A stretch of DNA of 64,000 nucleotides from the NCBI GenBank assembly GCA_016124945.1, contig WGMT01000035.1, positions 1 through 64,000 of the forward strand, written 5' to 3'. The notes below the pieces were generated by a model. The model worked only from the letters and a program-made list of their open reading frames with translations, did no database searches and was not told the DNA's origin. The position numbers were made by a program, and so were the translations under genes. This document shows positions 38,674 to 46,834 of the stretch, in pieces; the first letter of the stretch is position 1, and every line of letters starts with the position of its first letter. The DNA comes from a bacterium (lineage in GTDB: Bacteria > Chloroflexota > Anaerolineae > Caldilineales > Caldilineaceae).

Positions 38674-39668
38674 TGTCTGAGCATCTCCTGAATCAGATCG
38701 ACGACTTCGAGGTGGGTATCGGGGTGGTTGGGCCGCACCATGCGGTAGACGGTGATCTGTTTCAGCAGTGCGGCAAGCTGCCGCAGTTCATGGGCGCGTG
38801 CTTCGGGCGGTGTATCTACCAGGCCGTAGCGGTTGCGCAGTAGCGCCGGGAGCGCCGCCGCAGCTGGTAATACCTCTATCTGTGTAACATCTTTGGCATC
38901 AACGAAGGGATCGAGTAGAAAAATTGCGTGTAGTCTTTGTGCTTTTCGAGAAAATGTTGTCGGCCCGAGTGCGGTGGACGCCTGCGCTTCCACATGGCGC
39001 TTGACTGTGCGAGGATGTATGGCCGGATGGCGGTCGCTTTCCTCTTGCAATGTGGCTAACGTCGTGGGCCAAAGATGGCGTGTGGGGGGGCCGGGTTGTG
39101 CGAGAAAGTGATCTTCCTTCGTCGTCAGCACAACCACATCGTCGGCCACGGTGGGCCATCCACGTTGGGCGCAGGTGGTGGCGAGGGTGGATTTCCCCAA
39201 GCCGGCAGGGCCGACAAAGGCAATACTGCCTCTGGGCGTGTCCACGACTGAGCCGTGAAGGGCGCATTGCCCTGCCAGGCGCAGCACATAGGGAATAACC
39301 GGCCCAGCTAGAAGACGACATGCCAATACAAACGCGTCGGCGCTGTCAACGGCACGTGCTTGCCATTCCACCCAAACGGCCTGCCTGTCGTTTCGAATCG
39401 TGAAGTGGGCCTGGTAATCCGGGTTGCCGTAGCCAAGGCGGAAGGCCCATCCTGTCGCTGCCTGGGCGCGCCAAACATGAAATGCCGCGTTTGGCACACG
39501 CAATGGATAATCTTGCCAGGCTCCGTCTGCCCATGTGGTGGGGGTGGGAGCGCTTTCGGCCATTGTCACCGCTACCGGCCACTCGTCACCTGCAATAGGG
39601 TGCAGATCCAGATAGGGCAGTGCCAGATCGGATGTGAGCAGCGCGTTGTAAAGGTGATACTGCCACAT
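38670..39668 (-). CDS. HPr-kinase-like ATPase
   Basis: 332 aa. HPr kinase-related C-terminal domain with P-loop GPAGLGKS at 153-160, preceded by ALHGSVV and followed by ADDVVVL (D176/D177), as in the kinase homologues found in paeninodin-type lasso clusters and other PqqD-linked loci. The N-terminal 130 residues are a beta-rich domain of unknown role. In paeninodin clusters such a kinase phosphorylates a Ser of the precursor; here one peptide ends PESW, offering a Ser. The gene starts five bp after the upstream peptide's stop. Confidence 0.8.
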   Translation of the reverse strand: MWQYHLYNALLTSDLALPYLDLHPIAGDEWPVAVTMAESAPTPTTWADGAWQDYPLRVPNAAFHVWRAQAATGWAFRLGYGNPDYQAHFTIRNDRQAVWVEWQARAVDSADAFVLACRLLAGPVIPYVLRLAGQCALHGSVVDTPRGSIAFVGPAGLGKSTLATTCAQRGWPTVADDVVVLTTKEDHFLAQPGPPTRHLWPTTLATLQEESDRHPAIHPRTVKRHVEAQASTALGPTTFSRKAQRLHAIFLLDPFVDAKDVTQIEVLPAAAALPALLRNRYGLVDTPPEARAHELRQLAALLKQITVYRMVRPNHPDTHLEVVDLIQEMLRQ

Positions 39669-39673
39669 GCAGC

Positions 39674-39862
39674 TTACCAGGATTCTGGTTCGTCGATGAT
39701 GCCATGTGTCAGATGGCTGATGCTTCCTTCGTCGCGTAAGACAGGACGGTGGTACGCGTTGCCTGTCTGCTGTTCGGTTGTTGTCTTTGTCTCGACTGTG
39801 GGGGTAGGTGTTTCTGAAGGCATTGCGGACAATGAAGATGACGCCAAGTTGGGGTTGCTCAT
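39674..39862 (-). CDS. Precursor-like peptide 1 with lasso-type leader motif
   Basis: 62 aa. A low-complexity Ser/Thr/Pro N-terminus is followed by YHRPVLRDEGSISHLTHG (residues 37-54), an exact match to the lasso RiPP leader signature YxxPxLxxxGxxxxxTxG recognised by PqqD-like proteins. Only GIIDEPESW would remain as a core, too short for a lasso ring plus tail. The tag is shared with peptide 2. It lies between the PqqD-like and HPr-kinase-like genes. Its small size makes it easily missed, but the shared tag and synonymous-only differences argue it is translated. Confidence 0.8.
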   Translation of the reverse strand: MSNPNLASSSLSAMPSETPTPTVETKTTTEQQTGNAYHRPVLRDEGSISHLTHGIIDEPESW

Positions 39863-39915
39863 GGACCGTTCGCTCCTACTAAGTTGGTATGGGTGGTATG
39901 CCTGTTGGGTGATTG

Positions 39916-40197
39916 TTAGACAACCAAGATCTTCGCTGCAATCAGTTCGTTGACAATATAGGTAAAATCTTCTGCTACCTGCTTTGGGCCGATACCATAT
40001 TCGCCGGCCACTTGATGAATAGACGCAGTCATGTCCTGTGTCTCAATCAGAACGGCAAGCATGCGCGTCCCCACATCGTCGAGTGTGTAGTACCGCTCGT
40101 TGGCAAGATGAAGAAAGACTGTTTCATCATCCAATTGTTCGGCCAATATATCCGATGATAATCGGTATTTTGGTGCAGGGAATTGGTTAGTCATCAT
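39916..40197 (-). CDS. PqqD-like RiPP recognition protein
   Basis: 93 aa from the ATG at 40197; an in-frame TTG lies six bases upstream, directly after the previous stop. A PqqD/RRE fold: LSSDILAEQLDDETVFLHLA then ERYYTLDDVGTRMLAVL, with winged-helix C-terminal helices (VAEDFTYIVNELIAAKIL). Such proteins bind leader peptides and present them to tailoring enzymes; lasso B1 proteins bind the YxxPxL leader. Here it sits between the two peptides carrying that leader motif. Confidence 0.85.
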   Translation of the reverse strand: MMTNQFPAPKYRLSSDILAEQLDDETVFLHLANERYYTLDDVGTRMLAVLIETQDMTASIHQVAGEYGIGPKQVAEDFTYIVNELIAAKILVV

Positions 40198-40203
40198 AAT
40201 CAA

Positions 40204-40437
40204 CTAGTAGAGCGGTTCGTCGATGATACCATGTGTTAGATGGCTGATGCTTCCTTCGTCGCGCAATACAGGACGGTGGTACGCTTTGTCCGTCTCTTGT
40301 TCCATTGCTGCCTGTTGTTCCATTGCTGTCTGTTGTTCCATTGCTGTCTGTGTTTCCGCTGTGGGGGTAAATGCAGGGGAAGGTGTCTCTGATAGCACTA
40401 CGGACCGTAAAGGCGACGGCGTATTGAGCGTGTTCAT
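40204..40437 (-). CDS. Precursor-like peptide 2 with lasso-type leader motif
   Basis: 77 aa. The N-terminal part contains three imperfect repeats (TAMEQQ, TAMEQQ, AAMEQE), then the same YHRPVLRDEGSISHLTHG tag at residues 53-70 and an 8-residue tail GIIDEPLY. Upstream, GGAAGAG lies near the ATG. First gene of the 40437-37588 operon. The tail has no acidic residue at position 7-9, so a lasso ring cannot form in the canonical way. Confidence 0.8.
   Translation of the reverse strand: MNTLNTPSPLRSVVLSETPSPAFTPTAETQTAMEQQTAMEQQAAMEQETDKAYHRPVLRDEGSISHLTHGIIDEPLY
40214..40284. repeat. Duplicated tag-coding sequence (copy in peptide 2)
   Basis: This 71-bp segment matches 39687-39757 of peptide 1 with four substitutions, all synonymous (GGC/GGT, CTG/CTA, TTA/TTG, GTC/GTA). 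A recent duplication kept under protein-level selection, or gene conversion, would explain this. Confidence 0.85.
40300..40361. repeat. 18-bp tandem repeat in the leader region of peptide 2
   Basis: About three near-perfect copies of an 18-bp unit (core GTTCCATTGCTGTCT) encode the (T/A)AMEQQ repeats. Period is a multiple of three, so copy changes stay in frame. Peptide 1 has no matching repeat. Confidence 0.75.
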
Positions 40438-40814
40438 CGAAACGGTCTCTCTTCCTAATGAGAAAATTGTGTAGACATTGGCAGTTATCGATTTTTGCCT
40501 AGGTTAGTATGATCTATGGTAGTCGATTTCACAAGAACGAAAATTCCTGGGGTGTATCTCAATTTCGGGGCGCGCAGCCAACGTGAAATGCACCCAAATT
40601 CCTGCCAAGGTCGAGTCCACAAGGGCGTAAGTTCGTGGCTGAATTCTTACCAAATGCGTGGAAAACACGCCCACGTGTAGGTGACATTGAGGTATCACTT
40701 ACACGTGGGCGTGCTTTCCACTCTATCTTCAGCGTGGCGATGCTCTCTGCAGTGCCGTACCCCAAAAATACCAGTGAAGCCTACGGCGCCTAAGACGGGT
40801 ACACCACCTTGACG
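40438..40814. other. Intergenic region upstream of the RiPP-like operon
   Basis: No gene seen. It contains the promoter side of the peptide operon (bases just above 40437 are AT-rich) and the hairpin at 40658-40721. The transporter operon to the right ends at 40815. Confidence 0.5.
40658..40721. repeat. 27-bp near-perfect hairpin
   Basis: Arms 40658-40684 and 40695-40721 are reverse complements with two mismatches and a 10-base loop (GTGGAAA...CACGTG). A partial copy of GATGCTCTCTGC, echoing the GGAGAGAGCAT hairpins, follows at about 40740. It lies between a binding-protein gene stop and the peptide operon, so a terminator role is likely for the transporter operon. Confidence 0.75.
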
Positions 40815-42188
40815 TTAGCTCTGCGCAAACAATGACGCCGACTCTTCCGCAATCCGGGCGCCGACGGTGGCAGCATCTTCTGCGCCGCTCCACAACAGAT
40901 CCATTGTGGGGTTGTAGATGCGCTGTGTAATCTCCGGCCAGTTGACGTGTACGGGATCACGCACCACATACTCCTGCGCCTGGGCAAAGGCTGCGGCGTT
41001 GGTCGGCGGCAGATTGGGGTTGAGGAATGCCTCTGAGAAGACAACCGAAACACGCGACGGCGTTGTTGCGCCCACGCCCACTTCGTCGAGTTGGGCCTGC
41101 TCAGAGGTGATATGTTTGAGGAATTCCCATGCTGCATCGGGATTGGCGCTGCCGCCGGAGATGGCCCAGCCGGTGCCGCCGCCGCCGGTGCCGCGTCGCT
41201 CGGAATTGCCCAGCGGGATCGTGCCCACGTCCCAGCGGAAGGCTTCGATGGAGCGGAATTGATTCACCGCGGATGGGTTTGTCAACATGACGGCGACGCG
41301 CCCGGTGGCGAAGAGATCGACACCACCCAGTTCCGATTCCAGATCGGGGCGAGGTGACACTTCGTGTACGTACATCAGGTCTTGTAGGAATTGCAGCGCC
41401 TCGACGGTGGACTCGTCGGCCATGGCCGATTCGGTGGCCATGCCGCTGTCGTTCTTGTGCACCAACGCGCCGCCGTTGGAGTAGACCCAAGACGCCCACG
41501 GGCGCTGGCCGCGGTTGACGAGGAAGCCCCATTGGGTTACCCGATTGCCGTCGCGCTGGGTCAACTGCAGCAGCATGTCGAGGAAGACGTCAAAGGTGAA
41601 ATCAGTGTTTTCCCAATCGGCGGGCGGCACATCGACGCCGGCGGCTTCGAAGATATCGACATTGTAGAAGAGATTTTGGTTGCCGTAGTCACGTGGCAGG
41701 GCATAGGTCTTGCCGTCCCATCGGTAGAGTTCTACGGCGTCGGGGCGGAAGTCGGCAAGATCATAGGCGTCGCGGGCGATGTAGTCGTCGAGTTGCACAT
41801 GGACGTTCTTCGCCGCCACGGTGACAATCGGCGTGATCTCTTGCAGGTAACGGTAGACATCGGCAGGCGTGCCGGCGGCTTGCAGCGTCTGAATTTTGGT
41901 ATTGTAGTCGGCGCCGGGGATGGGCTGATGCTCTACCTGAATGCCAGGGTTGGCGGCAGAGAAGTCATCCGCCCACTTGTTGCGCACCTGCACGTGGCCT
42001 TCGTTGATGGTGTCGACCACAAAGGTGATTGTCACCTGTTCGGTGGCAGGCGAGCCGCCCTCACCACCGCTTCCACCGGTAGATGTTTGGGGCGCAGCCG
42101 GTGCACAGGCAGCCAGCCCGGTCATCATGGCAGTGGCAAAGGCGCTGTTGCGCAAAAACGCACGACGGCTTATCAATTGGTCCTTCAT
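40815..42188 (-). CDS. Sugar ABC transporter substrate-binding lipoprotein (family 1)
   Basis: 457 aa. Twin-arginine-like SRRAFLRNSAF and lipobox LAAC at the N-terminus, then a Gly/Ser linker and an SBP_bac_1 fold (VTITFVVDTINEGHVQVRNKW; DVYRYLQEITPIV; AWEFLKHITSEQAQ). Binds a sugar or oligosaccharide outside the cell. Third gene of a minus-strand importer operon with two permeases upstream; GGAGGAAG lies before the ATG. No ATPase gene nearby; a shared MsmK/UgpC-type ATPase is expected elsewhere. Confidence 0.9.
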   Translation of the reverse strand: MKDQLISRRAFLRNSAFATAMMTGLAACAPAAPQTSTGGSGGEGGSPATEQVTITFVVDTINEGHVQVRNKWADDFSAANPGIQVEHQPIPGADYNTKIQTLQAAGTPADVYRYLQEITPIVTVAAKNVHVQLDDYIARDAYDLADFRPDAVELYRWDGKTYALPRDYGNQNLFYNVDIFEAAGVDVPPADWENTDFTFDVFLDMLLQLTQRDGNRVTQWGFLVNRGQRPWASWVYSNGGALVHKNDSGMATESAMADESTVEALQFLQDLMYVHEVSPRPDLESELGGVDLFATGRVAVMLTNPSAVNQFRSIEAFRWDVGTIPLGNSERRGTGGGGTGWAISGGSANPDAAWEFLKHITSEQAQLDEVGVGATTPSRVSVVFSEAFLNPNLPPTNAAAFAQAQEYVVRDPVHVNWPEITQRIYNPTMDLLWSGAEDAATVGARIAEESASLFAQS

Positions 42189-42341
42189 CTATCTTCCTCC
42201 ATTTTCGTTGGAATGGCGATTGGCGCGCGGTCAAGCGCGTGCCGTCCTCTTGCTTCGTATTCGTCTACTTTAAGGCTATGAATAGGCTGTCCTTGACGAC
42301 AGCATCGAAGAACGCAACTCCGGTGGGGGCGGAGCAGCGGG

Positions 42342-43229
42342 TTATGCCTTCACGCCGGTGAAGACAATCCCTTGCATAAAGTAGCGCTGTGACACAAAGA
42401 AGAGAATAATCACCGGCAGCATGGTCAACAGCGACGCCGCCATGAGCAGATTCCAACTGGTGCTGGCTTCGCCCTGGAACATGCGCAGCCCCAGCGCCAG
42501 CGTGAAGTTGTCTGCGCTTTGCAGGAAGATCAACGGCAATAGGAATTCGTTCCACGTGCCGTTGAAGACGAAGATCACCACGATCAAAATCGCCGGTTTG
42601 GCCAGTGGCATGATAATGCGCCAGTAGACGCCAAAGCTGGAACAGCCGTCGATGCGAGCGGCATCGTCCAGTTCGCGTGGCAAGGTCATCAGGTATTGGC
42701 GCACCAGAAAGGTGAGCCACGGTCCGCCAAAGAAGGTGGGCACAATCAAGGGCAAGAAGGTGTCGATCCACCCCAGCCACTTAAACAAAATAAATTGGGG
42801 GATCAGTGTGATGTGCGGTGGCAGCATCATCGTTGAAAGCATAATCAAGAAGACGAAATCGCGCCCCCACCAACGCAGCCGCGAAAAGGAAAAGGCCACC
42901 AGAGTAATCGAAATCACCTTGCCCACGATGCTCAAGAAGGTGATCAAACTAGTGTTCCACAGGTAGTCCCAAAAGGGGATCGCCGTTACGGCCTTGGCGT
43001 AGTTGCTCCACATGATCTGCGTTGGGATCCACGTGGGCGGGAAGATGTAGACTTCACCTGGCGTTTTGAGTGATGTGGAAAGCGTCCACGCCAGGGGGAT
43101 GAACATCAGGAAGACGCCGCTGAGCAACGCCGCGTGGACGAGCAAACTGCTCACGATGTGGCGCTGTCGCTGGGTCAACATCGTCGATTCGGGCTGCACC
43201 GGGCGCACAGAACGTTCAATCGTCGACAT
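42342..43229 (-). CDS. Sugar ABC transporter permease (MalG-like)
   Basis: 295 aa from the ATG at 43229 (AAGGAAT upstream, two bases after the upstream stop). Six helices and the EAA-loop sequence LPRELDDAARIDGCSSFGVYWRI before IIMPLAKPAI. Pairs with the 43232-44227 permease and the lipoprotein at 40815. Confidence 0.92.
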   Translation of the reverse strand: MSTIERSVRPVQPESTMLTQRQRHIVSSLLVHAALLSGVFLMFIPLAWTLSTSLKTPGEVYIFPPTWIPTQIMWSNYAKAVTAIPFWDYLWNTSLITFLSIVGKVISITLVAFSFSRLRWWGRDFVFLIMLSTMMLPPHITLIPQFILFKWLGWIDTFLPLIVPTFFGGPWLTFLVRQYLMTLPRELDDAARIDGCSSFGVYWRIIMPLAKPAILIVVIFVFNGTWNEFLLPLIFLQSADNFTLALGLRMFQGEASTSWNLLMAASLLTMLPVIILFFVSQRYFMQGIVFTGVKA

Positions 43230-43231
43230 GG

Positions 43232-44227
43232 CTATTCCTTTCGGTCGTCGCCTTCGTAGTAGACCCAAATGTCCGATGTGCGGTAGAAGACGAGGGTCAG
43301 CACCAAAATGTAGATAAAGAGAATCCAGGCGAGGGCGCTGGCATAGCCCATGCGGAAGTATTCAAAAGCGTTGCGGTAGAGGTAGAGCAGGTAGAAGAGT
43401 GTGGCATTGTTCGGCCCACCAGACGTCATGATGAACGCCTGGGTAAAGACCTGTAGCGCTGAAATAAAGCCGGTAATCAGTTGAAAAAAGAGCACCGGCG
43501 TCATCATGGGGAGGGTAATGTGCCAGAGCCGTGTCCAGTTGGTGGCGCCGTCCACTTCGGCGGCTTCGTATAGATCGGTTGGGATCCCCTGCAAGCCGGC
43601 CAGATAGATGATCGCCCCCGCGCCGACGCCCCACAGGCTCATCAGGATCAAAGAAGGCAGCGCCCACTGCGCGTCACCCAACCAGGACGGGCCACGAATG
43701 CCGAACTGTGACAGGATTGTGTTAAAAAGGCCAAATTCAGTGGAGAAAAGCCAGCGCCAGAGCAGCGCCACCGCCACGCCCGAGAGGACAGAAGGCAGGT
43801 AAAAGGCTGTGCGGTACAAGCGGAGACCGCCGATACGGGCATTGAGCAGGAGCGCAAGCCCCATCCCCACAATGATATGCAGCGGCACACTCACAACCGC
43901 ATACACCGTGGTGACTTCTAACGATTTCCAGAAGAGATTGTCCTCGAACATCACCTGGAAATTCTGTCCACCCACAAAGGTGGGCGTGGTGATCAGATCC
44001 CAGTTGGTAAAAGAGATGACCAACGAGGCCAGCATCGGCCCCAACGTCCACAAGAAAAATCCTAGAATCCACGGTGAAGCAAAGAGCCAACCATCAAGGT
44101 TACGACGCAGCGTCTGCCGCGAAATACCGCGCGCGACCCCCTTTGGCGGGCGTGTTGATGCACTCTTGGCAATGCTTGCCAAAGCAACCCCCTTTGGTGA
44201 TTCTCCGTTCATCTGATGCATATCCAT
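43232..44227 (-). CDS. Sugar ABC transporter permease (MalF/UgpA-like)
   Basis: 331 aa; a GTG one codon upstream is also possible. Six helices; EAA-loop region QGIPTDLYEAAEVDGATNWTRLWHITLPMM. The N-terminal extension repeats PKGVA twice. First gene of the operon. Confidence 0.92.
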   Translation of the reverse strand: MDMHQMNGESPKGVALASIAKSASTRPPKGVARGISRQTLRRNLDGWLFASPWILGFFLWTLGPMLASLVISFTNWDLITTPTFVGGQNFQVMFEDNLFWKSLEVTTVYAVVSVPLHIIVGMGLALLLNARIGGLRLYRTAFYLPSVLSGVAVALLWRWLFSTEFGLFNTILSQFGIRGPSWLGDAQWALPSLILMSLWGVGAGAIIYLAGLQGIPTDLYEAAEVDGATNWTRLWHITLPMMTPVLFFQLITGFISALQVFTQAFIMTSGGPNNATLFYLLYLYRNAFEYFRMGYASALAWILFIYILVLTLVFYRTSDIWVYYEGDDRKE

Positions 44228-44348
44228 CACACAAAGATAAGCGGAGTCAACCCTGATATAAGGTTAACAGTCCCGTCGGAACAATAGTCGCTGGTAGTAT
44301 TAGGTGTTGTCTTCTAAAGAGATCGGCGAGGTGTGTGGAGTATAGCAT

Positions 44349-44765
44349 ATGGATGTAAAAGGAGCAAGGCGCGTTGAAATTTTATACCACGCCCCCTGCT
44401 CTGCTCATGGGCCTCTCGCCTTCTCCGGCACTACCGCCGCCTCGCAGATCAAAGAAGCCGCCTGGCCCTTCATTGAATTCGCCATGAGCCCAGCCGGCCG
44501 GGAACCCGCCGCTCGGCTGGGCCGGACCGTCCCCTCGTTGATGGCGGTGGCCAACAGCGAAGTCTACCTCGATCCCACACAGGCGCCGGCCGGCACGCAC
44601 ATCTGGCTCGACGCCGTGCCATCTTTGCGTGTCTTGCCTCGCCTGGAAAACTGGGTGTGCATCAAGCGCACCGCCGCCATCGAGTTCGAGCAAGCCTATT
44701 TGGGCCTTAGTACCAAATTGAAATCTGCCGGTCGCCTGCCTCAAATAGCAGTAGTTTCACCCTGA
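44349..44765 (+). pseudogene. Fragment of a sugar ABC binding protein
   Basis: This plus-strand open frame contains what looks like the C-terminal part of an SBP_bac_1 protein: IKEAAWPFIEFAMSPAGREP then RLGRTVPSLMAVANSEVYLD and WLDAVPSLRVLPRLENWV. No signal peptide, N-terminal domain or convincing start is present. It lies beside the second permease pair (44967-46663), which lacks a binding protein, but on the opposite strand, so a rearrangement plus decay is the simplest reading. Downstream sequence to about 44900 has further non-continuous coding-like bits (FDWFV then a stop). Confidence 0.6.
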
Positions 44766-44966
44766 CGCAGGCGTTCTTAGACACCAACTGTGCCCAAGCC
44801 GCCGCCGGGGGCACCTTCGACTGGTTTGTGTAGGCGGTGGCCGGCGCTGATTTGGACAACAATCCGGCTGGCGACACGTCCAACGTGTCGCCAGGAGTGG
44901 ATATTTCGTCTCGCTGCGGCGAAAAGTCCCCGGCACTTGCTTAAGTTAGCGCCTATGCCCCACTCT
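44766..44966. other. Degenerate stretch after the binding-protein fragment
   Basis: About 200 bp. In one plus frame it reads TQAFLDTNCAQAAAGGTFDW, then a stop, then AVAGADLDNNPAGDTSNV. This looks like remnants of a secreted-protein gene. The palindromic CGACACGTCCAACGTGTCG occurs at about 44873-44891. Confidence 0.35.
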
Positions 44967-45773
44967 CTAATCCCTCAATCTCTTCAACCCCAGCCCCGCC
45001 AGGATCAACACCGGCGCCGTCAAGAGGACACCCCCCGCCAAGAGCACGGGCCACTGTGTGGGATCCAGTTGCGCCAGCAGCCGCACACCCACCGGTAACG
45101 TGAACTGATCCTGTGAGCGCAGGTAGAGCAGGGGATCGGTGAAATTGCTCCAAAAGAGGACCGTGCTCAACACCGTGACACCGATGACGGTGCCGCTGGC
45201 GGACGGCAACACCACCGACCACCAGGTGCGCCAGATGCCGGCGCCGTCCATACGGGCGGCGTCGAGCAGATCTGCAGACAGACGCTGAAAACTCCAGTAG
45301 AACAACAATACGAAAAGCGGGCTGCCGCCCAGCAATGCCGGTGCAATCAACGGCAGCGGTGTGTCGATCCATCCTAGTGCGCGGAAGATGGGGAAGCGCG
45401 CCAGCCAGAGCGCCGTGGGCGGCGCCAACAGCGCCGCAATAGACAGCCGTAGCATGATCGCGCGCGCCTGCGCCGGCATCTGTGTCATGGCAAAGGCTGC
45501 CCACGACGCCACTAGCAGCGATAGTGGCACCGCAATCATCACCACGCGCAGCGAGTTGAACGCAAAGCGCGCCATCGGCACAAGGGTGGCGGCCACCCCG
45601 TAGTTTTCCACCGTGGGTTGCAAGGCCAGCGGATTGCGCGCCAGTTCCACCACCGAGGTGTCGGCGGGCCAAAACGACCCCAACAAGAGCCAGATTGCAG
45701 GCGCCAGAAAAAGAAGCGCCGTGACGCTGTAGAGCACGAAGCGCACTGTCTGCTGCCACGTTGAACCGTTCAT
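44967..45773 (-). CDS. Sugar ABC transporter permease (MalG-like)
   Basis: 268 aa from the ATG at 45773, which overlaps the upstream stop (ATGA). Six helices; the EAA-loop region is LSADLLDAARMDGAGIWRTWW. With the next gene it forms an importer channel. A binding protein for this pair is not intact in the window. Confidence 0.88.
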   Translation of the reverse strand: MNGSTWQQTVRFVLYSVTALLFLAPAIWLLLGSFWPADTSVVELARNPLALQPTVENYGVAATLVPMARFAFNSLRVVMIAVPLSLLVASWAAFAMTQMPAQARAIMLRLSIAALLAPPTALWLARFPIFRALGWIDTPLPLIAPALLGGSPLFVLLFYWSFQRLSADLLDAARMDGAGIWRTWWSVVLPSASGTVIGVTVLSTVLFWSNFTDPLLYLRSQDQFTLPVGVRLLAQLDPTQWPVLLAGGVLLTAPVLILAGLGLKRLRD

Positions 45774-46663
45774 AAGGATGGACCAAAGCTCCCTTCGTAG
45801 CGCAGGCGTCGGCTGAGCAGCGACTGCACCACGATGACGAGCACTGTAATCAGATACAGTGCCCACACCACGGTGGCTGCATAGCCGAAACGCAGATCAT
45901 CGAAGGCGAGCTGGTAGCTATAGAGCGGCAGCAGCAGCGTGGCATACCCCGGCCCGCCGCGGGTGACGAGCAGCGTGGGCACGAAACTGGCCTGCAAGTT
46001 GACGATCAGATCGCGGGCCGTTAAGAGCAGCAGGCGTGGCAGCAGCAGCGGAAAGGTGATGTGCCGGAAGCGTTGCCAGGCGCTCGCTCCGTCCAGCGCG
46101 CCCGCTTCCATCAACCCGGCGGGGATCTCGTTTAACGAGGCGAGCAGCACCACGAATCCTTCGCCCAACTGCCACGTCGCCATGATCACCAGCGCCAACA
46201 TTGCCGCCCCCGGCTCAACGATCCAGGCCGGTGTGGGCAGACCGAGCAACCCCAACACAAGATTCACTGGGCCGTACCGCGGGTTGAACGCCACGAGCCA
46301 GACCAGCGCATAGGCCACATCGGGGATGACGGTGGGGCTGAAGACGGCGCTACGCGTCCACGTTTCCATGCGCCCGGTCCGTTGCAAGAGGAGGGCAAGC
46401 CCCAGCGCGCCGAGGATACGAAACAGCACCGCAAGCACGAGGTAGACCAGCGTGTTGCCCAGCGCAATGCCGAAAAGACGGTCGCTGAAGAGACGCTCAA
46501 CGTTGCCCGAACCGATCCACGTCGGCGCGGTTAGGGCATCGAAACGTGCAAAGGCAAGGACAATCGACAGCGCCGACGGCACAAGGATCAGCCCCACCAA
46601 TCCCACGACATAGGGTAGGAGCATCAGGGTAAGCGCTGATCTGTGCCATTTGTTGTTGCCCAT
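45770..46663 (-). CDS. Sugar ABC transporter permease (MalF-like)
   Basis: 297 aa from the ATG at 46663, chosen for GAGAGGA eight bases upstream. Six helices; EAA-loop region LNEIPAGLMEAGALDGASAWQRFRHITFP. Translationally coupled to the MalG-like gene. Confidence 0.88.
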   Translation of the reverse strand: MGNNKWHRSALTLMLLPYVVGLVGLILVPSALSIVLAFARFDALTAPTWIGSGNVERLFSDRLFGIALGNTLVYLVLAVLFRILGALGLALLLQRTGRMETWTRSAVFSPTVIPDVAYALVWLVAFNPRYGPVNLVLGLLGLPTPAWIVEPGAAMLALVIMATWQLGEGFVVLLASLNEIPAGLMEAGALDGASAWQRFRHITFPLLLPRLLLLTARDLIVNLQASFVPTLLVTRGGPGYATLLLPLYSYQLAFDDLRFGYAATVVWALYLITVLVIVVQSLLSRRLRYEGSFGPSL

Positions 46664-46834
46664 GCACGTCCTCTCTTGGCTACGCGTGTGGTCCCGGCGT
46701 GATGGGATTGTACAGGGCAAAAGTCAAAAGGCAAAAATGCCTTCTGCTCCCTGCTTGCCTTCTGCTTTCGCTCTCGGTACAATCCGGCGAGCAAATGGTG
46801 ACGACACGACAATCCACTGAGAGGACATAGCGTG

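Noticed and set aside
37588..40437. A complete lasso peptide cluster
   Set aside because: The leader motif, RRE and kinase fit, but no cyclase or peptidase gene is present and the cores are only 8-9 residues.
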